DNA of 64,000 bases from Flammeovirga sp. SJP92 (GCF_001583495.1 NZ_LQAQ01000116.1:1-64000), one strand, 5' to 3'; shown: positions 1 through 9,081, numbered from the stretch's first letter. Notes: generated by a model not told the origin, from the sequence alone. Numbers and translations: made by a program.

Positions 1-2731
1 TTTGCTGCGTTTGTTGCTTCTCTAACTTTCTTTCTGCTACTCTTTTTTCTTCTTTTGCTTCTTCATGAGCTATACTTCGATTATTCCATTTCACTTCATC
101 TTTTAACTCTGTACTATTTTTCTCAAACTGTTTCGTCCAATCAAGAACAGTTTCAGAATTCTCACTCTTATATTTCGTCATCACATCATTGAAGAAGTTG
201 TACACAGTTTTCACACCATTTGAATCCTTTTCTCCATTAGTATTAGTACTAATGTCATATTCATTGATCGTAAGACTAATATTAAAGTATTCTCCTAGAT
301 TATTACTGTTTAAACTAGATTCTACAGTATCATAAGAGAATTTACATTCAGCTCCATCACCGACCTTAAGAGTAGCATATATTTTATTACTAACGTCTTC
401 TTTGTTATACTTTTTTAATTGGTCATTGGATTTAATTTTGGAGTAAGCTTTGACTTCATCAAAACTTATTATTTGGGGAACACTATAATTTTCTACACTC
501 ACTGATTGATGCCCTACATTAAAACCTCCTACTCCTTTAAGGCCTCCTTCAATTTGCCCTACATAACTTGTATTTACTGCTCTAACATACCCTTTTGACA
601 ACTCATGATAGACATCTCCCTCTTCTGACATTACATGATTCCAATATTCATCATCAATTCCCATTTTATACAGAGGAACAGTCCATTCATTTTGGAGCAT
701 AAAACTGTACATATTTAAGTCAAGAAATGCCATAAAGTGTTTAATTGAGGTATAACTGCCATTCAGCGCTTCAAGCATCCCTAGTGATTGCTTATATTCT
801 CCACTTACACCAATATTTGCAACAGATTTATTCCCAAAACCTGCGTTTCCACCAATACTCCAATAAGAATTAACACCCAAACTTCTCGTATTACCAGAGG
901 CTATTGATGCTCCAAATTTTCCATCTAAACCTAAATAGAAAAATACTGAAAGTTGTGCAGAAATAGATATTGAACCTGAAAGATCAAAGCTGTACGTCCT
1001 TGTGTTGTCATCAAACTGATCTGCAAATTCTTTTAGCCTATCTTTGAAGTATTTATAAGTTAAATTTTCCCCTAAAAAGTTCTTTTCATATTTTCCTTGT
1101 TCCTTCTTAACTTTAATACCAGTATTTGTATTTCTATCATAGCTATAAAATAGTGTACCATTTTTAGGTGTATAATATTCAGGTAAATACACAATATCTC
1201 CTTCTTGCAGCCAAAAGATCCCTACACTATCTTCATACTGTCCATTTTCATGTACTTCATGCCAATAATTCACATTTTCTAAGTCGGATTGTTTAACACC
1301 AAAACGCTCTTTAATACCATCTATCGTATCCCCCTTAAAAACCATATAACCATAGGCTCCATCATTATCAAATTGAACAAGGTATCCTTTAGCTGTTTTT
1401 CGCTTTGGCTTAGAAATTTCATTATTTTCTTTTTCTCTCCTGATTATCTCTTCTTTACTATATTCTTTATTTTCTACACGAATTTGATCTTTCCATTGAA
1501 TAGGAGCATATAAGTATTCAGACAACTCATTGTACAGTCCCATTTCCTGTAAAATTTCACCCAATGAAAAGCCAAAAGCATCAATATGGGCTTCCAGCTG
1601 TTCTATAGACGCTCTGTTTCGTTTTAACTTAATCAACTCTGATAGTATTGCAGGCCTATTCTTATTAGGTGTTGCCTTAGTTTGTGTAGTAGGATACATG
1701 CCTGCAAATGGAAAATAGGCTTCGTTTTTTACTTTTATTTTCTCTTTCTCATCTAGATATACCTCATAGTAATTACATATTGTTGAGGCCATCGTTTCGT
1801 AATCCAACGGTAATGGCTCAGCTTGGAGGTTGGGTAACAATCTAGACCAATCTTTCCTGTAGCTAGGGATATGTTTATGAATAAAGTCATCTAGTGCTAC
1901 TCCATGATGTAATAAAAATGTTTCTTTTAATTTTTCAATAGAAGGCGGGTGTCCATCGACTTTCAATAATACCTCTAAAATATCATCTTCATCAGGACCT
2001 AAAATTGAGTAAAATGTATCTCGTAAATAAAGTCCTAACTGAGAGGAAAACCTTAAGGATAACTCCATACTGAAGTTTGTTGGAGAGAACTTTTTGGCGA
2101 GCATCAGCTCCTTAGATTTACTTTCTATATAATCACTTCGATTATAATTGTGTACCGTTTCATCATAAATCCTTTGACATAAGTTTTTATAGTCCAGTGG
2201 AAGAGGCTGGCTAATTTTATAAGTACGATAGTTTTGAGTCAACAACTCTGCTTTCTCAGTATTTAGAATATCTGATATTTTCCCTTCTGCAAATCTACTT
2301 TGAACTTTATAACCTTTATTTTCACTTTTTTCTCTAGAAAAGAACGTTTCCTTTGTGATACGTGCTGATTCTCCTCCATTAAATTGGATGTACTGAGCAT
2401 TCTTAAATTTATTTTTCAGCTTATCATAAGCTTCCATTAAAATACTATTCGGTAGTTTCAGCTCTTCCGAAATAAAGATATTTATTGGGCTTAAAGGAGC
2501 TATAACACAATTTCTTGCTACTTCATTATATTCATAATGAGGCTCTTGAAAAGAAAGACGAAAATAAAAACCTTCTTTCCTATCTGAATCAAACGCTACT
2601 CTTATAATAAGTGGAGGTGGATTTGATGCGTCAATTTCATCATTTGCATATTCATACTGTTTAATGGGAGAATGGTAATTCTCTTTCTCAGTACTCGAAC
2701 GTTCCTGTTTTTTCTCTAATCTTTGATACAT
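1..2731 (-). CDS. Large protein with annexin-like and LysM-like segments (C-terminus outside window)
   Basis: An open frame on the minus strand runs from ATG at 2731 to the window edge, about 910 codons without a stop; an in-frame TAA lies 16 codons upstream, so this start is well placed. No signal peptide is visible. Residues about 220-300 contain GPDEDDILEVLL followed by HHGVALDDFI, the spacing seen in bacterial annexin-like repeats. Residues about 455-520 (GYMVFKGDTIDGIKERFGV ... EGDIVYLPE) look like a LysM fold. A Gly/Ser-rich stretch follows (about 575-640), and the visible end is a charged helix (HEEAKEEKRVAERKLEKQQ). Annexin-like repeats are known in Bacteroidetes proteins linked to extracellular contractile injection systems, so a secreted or injected effector is possible. 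No toxin domain is visible because the C-terminus is missing. The frame is certain; the function is not. Confidence 0.75.
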   Translation of the reverse strand, partial: MYQRLEKKQERSSTEKENYHSPIKQYEYANDEIDASNPPPLIIRVAFDSDRKEGFYFRLSFQEPHYEYNEVARNCVIAPLSPINIFISEELKLPNSILMEAYDKLKNKFKNAQYIQFNGGESARITKETFFSREKSENKGYKVQSRFAEGKISDILNTEKAELLTQNYRTYKISQPLPLDYKNLCQRIYDETVHNYNRSDYIESKSKELMLAKKFSPTNFSMELSLRFSSQLGLYLRDTFYSILGPDEDDILEVLLKVDGHPPSIEKLKETFLLHHGVALDDFIHKHIPSYRKDWSRLLPNLQAEPLPLDYETMASTICNYYEVYLDEKEKIKVKNEAYFPFAGMYPTTQTKATPNKNRPAILSELIKLKRNRASIEQLEAHIDAFGFSLGEILQEMGLYNELSEYLYAPIQWKDQIRVENKEYSKEEIIRREKENNEISKPKRKTAKGYLVQFDNDGAYGYMVFKGDTIDGIKERFGVKQSDLENVNYWHEVHENGQYEDSVGIFWLQEGDIVYLPEYYTPKNGTLFYSYDRNTNTGIKVKKEQGKYEKNFLGENLTYKYFKDRLKEFADQFDDNTRTYSFDLSGSISISAQLSVFFYLGLDGKFGASIASGNTRSLGVNSYWSIGGNAGFGNKSVANIGVSGEYKQSLGMLEALNGSYTSIKHFMAFLDLNMYSFMLQNEWTVPLYKMGIDDEYWNHVMSEEGDVYHELSKGYVRAVNTSYVGQIEGGLKGVGGFNVGHQSVSVENYSVPQIISFDEVKAYSKIKSNDQLKKYNKEDVSNKIYATLKVGDGAECKFSYDTVESSLNSNNLGEYFNISLTINEYDISTNTNGEKDSNGVKTVYNFFNDVMTKYKSENSETVLDWTKQFEKNSTELKDEVKWNNRSIAHEEAKEEKRVAERKLEKQQTQQ

Positions 2732-3305
2732 AGTTAATTTCTCAGCTTGTAATTTGAATAGTCCTACTTTTAAGTATTATATAAATCGTTAACTTTCAAT
2801 CAGCCTTTCTACAAGGTTTATATGGCCTACTTTCAAGACCGAGGGAGCACTACCAAACTAAAATGGTAGAAAGCTGACTGGCGCGAATGTTAAGCGTTAG
2901 CATCATTCGTGTCCTTCTGATTTCTAAATACTAAAAATCACAATAATTTAGTTTGCAATGTAAATTGTAACATTATCGAGGTAAAAGTAAAATTTTGTGT
3001 CTAACAATAAAAATTTTCTTTGTATTTCATTCTATATTCAATCAAGTAAGTAAGAAAAAATAAGAGAAAGGATGCTTGAAAGGAGAATGTAGGAGGTTTG
3101 TAAAAGTTTCAAATGTAAAAGTATATTTGAAACATGCTCAAAAACTTGCACAATTGCCTTACAAACGTTAACATTACCATATCAAATGATTTTTATTCTA
3201 GTGTAAAAAAATAAGCTAACGATTGCATTACACTGACTTAACGACTTAGAAAGCACATGATGGTGTATTCATCAAGTTTAATCACCACTCATTCCTTATT
3301 CAACT
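2732..3305. other. Intergenic region with a reversed copy of the dispersed repeat
   Basis: About 570 bases without a gene. The first part (about 2787-2930) is a shortened, reversed copy of the mosaic repeat described at 4179. The rest is AT-rich leader DNA before the gene at 3306. No convincing terminator was found. Confidence 0.6.
2787..2930 (-). repeat. Mosaic dispersed repeat, shortened copy
   Basis: Read on the minus strand this matches the copy at 4179-4536: the TTTAGAAATCAG end, the hairpin GAATGATGCTAACGCTTAAC, and the TAGTTTGGTAGTGCTCCC segment. It then skips about 230 bases of the longer copies before resuming at CTTGAAAGTAGG. It is inverted relative to 4179-4536, so the two bracket the gene at 3306. 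Confidence 0.7.
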
Positions 3306-3866
3306 ATGGCACAACTTGATTTACCTCAAAGAGAACAATTGGAATACCTTCTTCGACATGGAGGTGCAAAGAAACGTATTGCTCAGATCTTGGGAATTCA
3401 TTTGTCTACTTTGTATAGAGAAATCAAAAGAAATAGTGTGGATGGAAAATATGTAGCCCAAAAAGCCAACGATTTAGCGGTGGCACGAAAAAAAGTGGTA
3501 GGAAGTCTTCCCAAAGTAAAAAGGTCTAAAAAAATTAAACGAAAAAACCGATACGAACTTTATGCCGACCGTAGGCATATTTATTGGCATTCAGATACAC
3601 CTTGGGTAAGAAACACCTACTTTTTTATCCGTTGGCACTTTGGAGGTAAATATCATCGTTATAAAATTCGTTTGGGTTGGGAAAAAAGATATCATTATAA
3701 AAATGATATTCCTATTCTACAACAATTGGTGGAGTTTATGCTGAAAACACGAAAACCAAGTAAGCATGTAGCTTTTCGAGCTGAAAGAGGGAATAGAAAA
3801 GCAAAAGAAGAAAAAATGGTAAGGTATGCGAGGGCGGTGTTTTATCAATATGTTAGAAGGGCCTGA
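3306..3866 (+). CDS. IS30-type helix-turn-helix protein without a DDE domain
   Basis: A 186-residue basic protein. Residues about 5-50 (PQREQLEYLL ... KKRIAQILGIHLSTLYREIKRNS) match the HTH_38 DNA-binding domain found at the start of IS30-family transposases, including the KYVAQKANDLA segment that follows it there. After that the protein diverges: instead of the DDE integrase core it has about 110 residues rich in Arg, Lys, Tyr and Trp (for example RRHIYWHSDTPWVRNTYFF) that I do not recognise. The frame ends in a normal stop, with no downstream frame carrying the missing catalytic part. It stands alone between inverted copies of a dispersed repeat (2787-2930 and 4179-4536). It may be a domesticated transposase, or the only gene of an unusual mobile element. 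The HTH assignment is good; the role is open. Confidence 0.75.
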   Translation: MAQLDLPQREQLEYLLRHGGAKKRIAQILGIHLSTLYREIKRNSVDGKYVAQKANDLAVARKKVVGSLPKVKRSKKIKRKNRYELYADRRHIYWHSDTPWVRNTYFFIRWHFGGKYHRYKIRLGWEKRYHYKNDIPILQQLVEFMLKTRKPSKHVAFRAERGNRKAKEEKMVRYARAVFYQYVRRA

Positions 3867-4679
3867 TATTTCATCTTTGATGAGATTATCTTCGTCCTGA
3901 TGTTTGAAGGTGTATGCTATTCACCTAGACAAAGAGAAAAAATTGTCATTTTTGATATCTTTTCCATAAATAATTATTGAACATGATAATAAAAAGGGTA
4001 AGGGAATTGGGTATTGCTCCATTTTCTTATCCTTTCTTTTTTGATTTTATGGCCTTTCGCATTTGCTCACGATTTTTTTTTAAAAATCAGAATATTTTTT
4101 TGCCAAAAAAATTGTTGAAAGCTTTTGATGTGGTGTATTATTACACTGTAAACTAAGTTTTCGTTATTTATAATATTTAGAAATCAGGAGATTTCTGATG
4201 ATCTGAAGGACATGAATGATGCTAACGCTTAACATTCGCGCCATTGAGCTTTCTACCACTATAGTTTGGTAGTACTCCCCCGGCATTGAAGGGAAAAGCG
4301 TTAAGAATTTCATGAATTGAGCCATTAAAAATGATTTTCTTGTTCAAGCAAAGCGAGTTTAAAATCATTGAGGCGAGTGGAATGAAATTAGCTTTTGACT
4401 TCTAAGCCTAGATTTTTTGCTTCGTTTTTCATCAATGGAAAAATGAAGAAGAAGGAAGGTTGACAGTAGGACATAAAAGCCTGTAGAAGAATTGAATGAA
4501 AGTTCACGGTAATTTAGTTTACAATGTATTATGGTCTTGAAGACGTTGCAATGCAACATCCCTACAACATCATAGTAGGTTATTACAAAATAGTTCTCTT
4601 TTGAGCTATAATCAGACAGTCATTAAGCAATATCTCCTCGGACCTGAAGGGAAAAGCATCAAGAAAATGAATAAAAAAA
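3867..4679. other. Repeat-filled intergenic region
   Basis: About 800 bases with no gene. It holds AT-rich DNA, a long copy of the mosaic repeat (4179-4536) and a small scrambled fragment of the same family (about 4590-4660, with TGAAGGGAAAAGC and TATAATCAGACAGTCAT pieces). A 64-codon open frame on the minus strand inside the repeat is not credible as a gene. Confidence 0.6.
4179..4536 (+). repeat. Mosaic dispersed repeat, long copy
   Basis: One of the most complete copies. In order: AGAAATCAGGAGATTTCT hairpin; GAATGATGCTAACGCTTAAC ... GCGCC; TTTCTACC ... GGTAG hairpin; TGAAGGGAAAAGCG; an AATGATTTT ... AAAATCATT hairpin; TTTAGCTTTTGACTTCTAAG-like segment; TTTTTTGCTTCGTTTTT; ATGAAGAAGAAGGAAG; and an AT-rich tail ending in TTTAGTTTACAATGTA. 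Other copies lie at 2787, 6722, 12490, 41036 and 62703. It has no coding potential and many potential stems, so it is a non-autonomous or structural repeat of unknown mobility. Confidence 0.75.
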
Positions 4680-5882
4680 CTATTTCTTAAAGCAGAAAAT
4701 AAATTGTGTACCATTGGTACCATCTGATTCTACATGAATATTTCCTTTCAAAGAGTTTACAATATTTTTGACCGTGGCTAGGCCTATTCCATTGCCTGAT
4801 TCTCCGAAACGATCTTGGTTTGTTGCAGTATTAAATATTTCAAATATATTTCCTTGGTCTTCTTCCTGAATACCAGGGCCATTATCTTTTACAATAAAAT
4901 GATAGAATGATGTATCTTCAGAGATCTTGATCTCAATTTTAGGGACCTTTTTATCATTGTACTTTATAGCATTGGATATCAAGTTGATAAGTATCTGGTC
5001 GATGGCCGTTCTATTTATATATAACTCTTCTACTGAACTGTTGAACAGCAAATCTATTTGGAAATCAAAATTAAAAATACCTGCAATATCAGATTTTAAA
5101 TCGTCAATACTGAATGTCGATTTTTTATCGTTTAATAAAGTACTGGATTTGCTATAGCTTAATATCCCATCAATCAATCCTTTTAATTTATCTGTAGATT
5201 TGTAAATATGCTCTACCACCATCTGTGCATTATCATCCAAATCACTGCCGTAGTTGTCTTTCAAAAGGTTGGCCATACCTGAAATAGTACACAGTGGTGA
5301 CTTGAGATCATGTGCGGCCACATATGCAAAACGTTCCAATTCTTTATTTTTGGTGGCCATATCCGATAAAGTCTTTTCCAATTTCAAATTACTTTTTCGG
5401 AGTTCCATCAACTTCATTACCTGATTGCCTAAGGCCTCTAAAGTATTTTTCTGACGCTCTGTTAACACTTTAGGTTTATGATCAATCACACACAAAGTGC
5501 CCAAAGCATTGCCTTTTTTAGAAACTAATGGCACCCCTGCATAAAAAATTACATTAGGGGCATCTACCACTAATGGATTATCATAAAAACGTTCATCTTC
5601 TCTTGAATCAGGAACTATAAACAGCTGATTTGGTTCATTGATGGCATGGGCACAAAAAGCTAACTCTTTAGGAGTCTCAGTAGCATCTACACCATGGTGA
5701 GATTTGAACCATTGACGTTTATCATCCACCAAACTAACTAGGGAAATGGGAGTATCACATATCTCACTGGCTATTTTGGTCAAATTATCGTAATCCTCCT
5801 CCATTAGAGTGTCCAAAATTACGTAAGACTTAAGGTCTTCTAATCTTTCTTTTTCGTTTTTTGGTATATCAGGTTTCTTCAT
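4680..5882 (-). CDS. GAF-domain sensor histidine kinase
   Basis: A 400-residue soluble kinase. Residues about 20-165 form a GAF domain of the kind found in histidine kinases (FYAGVPLVSKKGNALGTLCV). A short coiled coil follows, then the HisKA dimerisation domain with the phospho-acceptor His at about 191 (AYVAAHDLKSPL). The HATPase domain carries the N box (DQILINLISNAIKYN), the G1 box (DNGPGI) and the G2 box (GNGIGLATVKNIV). No membrane segment or receiver domain is present, so it senses a cytoplasmic signal and must phosphorylate a separate regulator, which is not in the neighbourhood. It is monocistronic in a repeat-rich region. The ATG at 5882 is the natural start. Signal and partner are unknown. 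Confidence 0.92.
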   Translation of the reverse strand: MKKPDIPKNEKERLEDLKSYVILDTLMEEDYDNLTKIASEICDTPISLVSLVDDKRQWFKSHHGVDATETPKELAFCAHAINEPNQLFIVPDSREDERFYDNPLVVDAPNVIFYAGVPLVSKKGNALGTLCVIDHKPKVLTERQKNTLEALGNQVMKLMELRKSNLKLEKTLSDMATKNKELERFAYVAAHDLKSPLCTISGMANLLKDNYGSDLDDNAQMVVEHIYKSTDKLKGLIDGILSYSKSSTLLNDKKSTFSIDDLKSDIAGIFNFDFQIDLLFNSSVEELYINRTAIDQILINLISNAIKYNDKKVPKIEIKISEDTSFYHFIVKDNGPGIQEEDQGNIFEIFNTATNQDRFGESGNGIGLATVKNIVNSLKGNIHVESDGTNGTQFIFCFKK

Positions 5883-6400
5883 TTTTAGGTTCTTATATCT
5901 TAGCTATTGGCAGTTGATAAACTGTGTAAAAACAGTAATATCATTATTAAATTAATTATTTCTGATCCATTCTCAAAACCTGATATACAACAGCTTACGT
6001 CTATTCATGTAATATTTAGAGCATTTTTCTAATAATTTATTCTTTTTCGCCAAAAACAGTAAACCTCTCATATTTTTTCTGTTCATCAAAAATACAACAC
6101 TTCATCAATTATTGCTAACCAATATGTAAAAACGAATATCCTTTCTTATTTTGTTCAATAAGAAGGAATTCATCGCCAAATGCTCAAAAAGGAGTAATGA
6201 AATAAGAAAAATATAATAATCAATGTTTTATAGAAATGAATCAAAAGTAGTCTTTTCTTCAGTAATGTTTCTGAGAAAATTTGGACAGATCAAATGAATC
6301 ATTATATGAAAAATAGGTAACCATTGATGTCATAAATGAGATAAAAATACAGTTCATTTCATTGTAAACTGATTTTTAGTTAGATCGGATGATTTTTTAT

Positions 6401-6528
6401 GAGTAGTCAAGCGTATTGTAGTTAGTTACAAAACATTTTTCTTTTGAGTGTATAATCAGAAAGTCATGGAGGCAAAAGGAATGGAATTTAGCTTTTAACT
6501 TCTAAGCCTTGACTTTTTTGCTTCGTTT
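6401..6528 (+). repeat. Direct repeat, copy 1 of the pair with 6795-6925
   Basis: This segment starts TAGTCAAGCGTATTGTAGTT and runs through TGTATAATCAGAAAGTCATG into TTTAGCTTTT and TTTTTTGCTTCG. It is nearly identical over about 125 bases to 6795-6925, a recent duplication or two insertions of the same short form of the mosaic repeat. A MITE end (AAGTACTAGGACAAA) begins right at its right edge. Confidence 0.75.
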
Positions 6529-6552
6529 TTAAGTACTAGGACAAATGAAAAC

Positions 6553-6708
6553 GAGTATTTCGTAGACCCATAATTGAAATTATGAGCTGGTGATATTGAC
6601 TCCAACAACACTAAAGTGTTGCCTTCGTTTTCAACCTTCAAGACTTTAGTCTTGGTTAGGTTGCTGTATCACCTGCCCATAGTTTTAACTATGGTGCACG
6701 AAACACTC
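6553..6708. repeat. Multi-hairpin block (BIME/REP-like)
   Basis: A 156-bp unit bounded by imperfect inverted ends GAGTATTTCGT and ACGAAACACTC. Inside are four short perfect stems: CATAATTGAAATTATG, AACACTAAAGTGTT, AAGACTTTAGTCTT and CATAGTTTTAACTATG, and a weaker long-range pairing between GGTGATA and TATCACC. Such serial palindromes resemble REP/BIME elements moved by Y1 (RAYT) transposases. No such transposase gene is in this window. Confidence 0.6.
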
Positions 6709-6721
6709 GATTACTTTTGAC

Positions 6722-7020
6722 ATTTAGAAATCAGGAGATTTCTAATGATCTGTAGAGCACGAATGGCGCTAACGCTTAACATTCGCGCTAGTGAGCGTAG
6801 TCAAGCGTATTGTAGTTGGTTACAAAACATTTTTCTTTTGAGTGTATAATCAGAAAGTCATGGAGGCAAAAGGAATGGAATTTAGCTTTTGGCTTCAAAG
6901 CCTTGAATTTTTTGCTTCGTTTTTGTTTTAAGACAAAAATGAAGAAGAAAGAAGCTTGGAAGTAGTTCATAAAAGCATGTTTGCAGTAATTTGAAGTTGA
7001 TAAAAACTTAGTATACAATA
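6722..7020 (+). repeat. Mosaic dispersed repeat, variant copy
   Basis: Begins with the AGAAATCAGGAGATTTCT hairpin and GCTAACGCTTAACATTCG. It then switches to the segment also found at 6401-6528 in place of the central module, and ends with TTTTTTGCTTCGTTTTT, ATGAAGAAGAAAGAAG and AGTATACAATACA. The swap shows that the family recombines by modules. Confidence 0.65.
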
Positions 7021-7108
7021 CATTCGTTTACTTTTTCATTGTCAATACAAACGATTAAAGTTATATTAGGTCAATCAATATAACATACTATTATCAACTC
7101 AAATAACT

Positions 7109-7600
7109 ATGAAGTTTTCTTTAAAAATTATCATTATTACTGTATTCTCTGCCTTCCTTTTAATAGGCTGTTCATCCAACCCTGCCGAAACTGAAGAACA
7201 TAAAAAATTGCTGAAAGAGCATGAAGTGATGGAAGCAGAACACAAAAAACTTGCTGCAGACCACCTTAAAATGGAAGCCATGCATGAAAAAATGGTCAAA
7301 GAACATGAGGAAATCAGCGGTGGTGAAGAAGATGCTGAACATGAAGCAATGGAGGCGGAACATACAGCCATCCTAGAAAAGCATAAAAAACTAATGAAAA
7401 AGCATGATAAAATCTTAGCCGATCACGAAGAAATGATCAAGAAACATGCTTCGGGTGAAATTGATATGGCTACTATGAAGAAAGACCATGATCAAATGGA
7501 AAAGGATCATGAAGTTGTATTAGTAGATGAGCATGAACTAATGGAAAAAGAGCACGCTCAATTGATTGCTGATCATGAGAAAATGATGGCGGAACATTAA
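7109..7600 (+). CDS. His/Glu-rich helical lipoprotein
   Basis: A 163-residue lipoprotein. The signal peptide ends in the lipobox LIGC, so Cys21 is the likely lipidated residue. The mature part is almost wholly a repeat of short helical units of the type EHxxLxxEH or DHxxMxxxH, with very many Glu, Lys, His and Met residues and no other Cys. The regular seven-residue spacing suggests a coiled coil, and the His/Met/Glu faces could bind metal ions; this is inference only. It is monocistronic and followed by a strong terminator. No family was recognised. Confidence 0.85.
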   Translation: MKFSLKIIIITVFSAFLLIGCSSNPAETEEHKKLLKEHEVMEAEHKKLAADHLKMEAMHEKMVKEHEEISGGEEDAEHEAMEAEHTAILEKHKKLMKKHDKILADHEEMIKKHASGEIDMATMKKDHDQMEKDHEVVLVDEHELMEKEHAQLIADHEKMMAEH

Positions 7601-7626
7601 TCAAAAAAAGTTCTAGATATAAAAAT

Positions 7627-7656
7627 GGCTCCAAAATGAATTTTCACTTTGGAGCC
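7627..7656 (+). terminator. Terminator after the His-rich lipoprotein
   Basis: Perfect 9-bp stem GGCTCCAAA / TTTGGAGCC with a 12-base loop, followed by GTTTTATTT. It lies 27 bases behind the stop codon and also separates the convergent rimK gene. Confidence 0.85.
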
Positions 7657-7683
7657 GTTTTATTTACAAACTATAGTGAAGTA

Positions 7684-9081
7684 CTAAGCATTCTCAACTA
7701 CTTCCTGTACTCTTTTGTATTTCAAATCTTTTTCAATGGTTTCAATCATTTTCCCAGCGATATCTTTGCTAGACACCCCTTCTATCCCTTCCAAACCTGG
7801 AGAAGAATTGACTTCCAAAAGTAATGGTCCATTTTGACCTCTGATAATATCTACACCCGCCACTTTCAAGTTTAGAGTTTTAGCCGCTAACAACGCCACT
7901 TTTTTCTCTTCAGATGTAATCTTTACCAAGGAAGCCGTTCCTCCCATATGAATATTGGCTCTAAACTCTCCTGGTGCAGCAGTACGCATGATGCTCTCCA
8001 CCACTTTTCCATTGACTACAAAACATCTTAAGTCCTTTCCGTTCGCTTCTTTCACAAACTCCTGAACTAGGATATTGGCCTTTAAACTCTTGAAAGCATT
8101 GATCAAACTTTCAGCCGCTTTAGTGGTCTCAGCTAATACCACACCTTTACCTTGTGTACCTTCCAAAAGCTTCACAATCAAAGGTGCTCCACCTACCATC
8201 TTTATCAACTCATCAGTGTCTAATGGTGAGTTGGCGAAACCAGTAGTCGGTATAGGTAAACCGTTATTGATCAATAACTGAAGAGCATACAGCTTATCTC
8301 TTGACCTTGTAATGGAAGAGGCATTGTTAAGCGTATACACTCCCATAGCCTCAAAGTGTCTTGTCAAAGCCGTCCCATAAAAAGTAGCACTAGGTCTGAT
8401 ACGCGGAATGATGGCGTCAAAATCGTTCAGAATTCTTCCACCTCTATAATGCATTTCAGGGTTTTTCCCATCCAACTTAATATAGCAGTCTTTGATATTC
8501 AAAAATTCCATTTCATGTCCTCTCTCTTGCCCAGCCTCCATAATTCTTCTATTACTGTAGAGGTCAGGATTACTTGCTAAAAGACCAATTTTCAAACCTG
8601 TTGGCTTGACAATTTTATTATGATAATACTGCTTTAATAGATCATCAGTCGGTTCGCCCAGTAAACAAGAAGATTCTGGATCTACCAACATCTTTCCAGA
8701 CATAGCTTGACGTCCCAATAGCATCCTATACCCCATAGAATCTCTATTGGTCAAAGTCAACTGTACTTCCCATGTATCATCTGCAATGGCCAATACCGTT
8801 TTAATCACAAAACGGACTTCACTATTGCCACTTGAGCTTTTTACTCTCCTTTTATCATGAATAGGAGCTTCACAATGAACGGTTGTTTTTCCGTCATTCT
8901 GCAAAGGGTGTACTTCAAAACTCACCCAAGGAGTTCCTTCCTTTTTAAAAGGTACAATATTGACAGCATGTAGTGCAGAAGTCTTTGCTCCTGAGTCTAC
9001 TCTAGCTTTGATAGCAGGAATATTTACTTGTGGAAAGCTACACCATTCTTCGCTTCCAACTACAATTTTATTATTATTCAT
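7684..9081 (-). CDS. rimK: RimB-type aspartyl protease domain fused to RimK ATP-grasp glutamate ligase
   Basis: A 465-residue fusion. Residues 1-~150 form the RimB/COG4067 retropepsin-like domain: VDSGAKTSALHA carries the catalytic-type Asp-Ser-Gly, with a second motif GRQAMSGKMLVDP. Residues ~165-450 are a complete RimK ATP-grasp enzyme (SSITRSRDKLYALQLL, VKLLEGTQGKGVVLAE, LLEVNSSPGLEGIEG). In the known family, RimK adds glutamates to the C-terminus of ribosomal protein S6 (or makes poly-alpha-glutamate), and RimB is its processing protease; here both activities sit in one chain. The ATG at 9081 fits. It is separated from the cobalamin genes by about 170 bases. Confidence 0.93.
   Translation of the reverse strand: MNNNKIVVGSEEWCSFPQVNIPAIKARVDSGAKTSALHAVNIVPFKKEGTPWVSFEVHPLQNDGKTTVHCEAPIHDKRRVKSSSGNSEVRFVIKTVLAIADDTWEVQLTLTNRDSMGYRMLLGRQAMSGKMLVDPESSCLLGEPTDDLLKQYYHNKIVKPTGLKIGLLASNPDLYSNRRIMEAGQERGHEMEFLNIKDCYIKLDGKNPEMHYRGGRILNDFDAIIPRIRPSATFYGTALTRHFEAMGVYTLNNASSITRSRDKLYALQLLINNGLPIPTTGFANSPLDTDELIKMVGGAPLIVKLLEGTQGKGVVLAETTKAAESLINAFKSLKANILVQEFVKEANGKDLRCFVVNGKVVESIMRTAAPGEFRANIHMGGTASLVKITSEEKKVALLAAKTLNLKVAGVDIIRGQNGPLLLEVNSSPGLEGIEGVSSKDIAGKMIETIEKDLKYKRVQEVVENA

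Larger units (their letters stand above)
5883..7108. other. Long repeat-rich intergenic region
   Basis: About 1.2 kb without a credible gene. It holds AT-rich DNA (5883-6400), two near-identical copies of a ~125-bp segment (6401-6528 and 6795-6925), a single MITE end at about 6533, a multi-hairpin block (6553-6708) and another copy of the mosaic repeat (6722-7020). Confidence 0.65.

Noticed and set aside
1289-1718. Two plus-strand frames (62 and 74 codons)
   Set aside because: They are antisense to the long minus-strand protein that reads through the whole region.
4365-4559. 64-codon open frame on the minus strand, and a similar one at 6788-7018
   Set aside because: Both lie in mosaic-repeat copies; the frames are not kept between copies.
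7099-7371. Minus-strand frames opposite the His-rich lipoprotein
   Set aside because: They are shadows of the repetitive codons of the real gene, which has a signal peptide and terminator.
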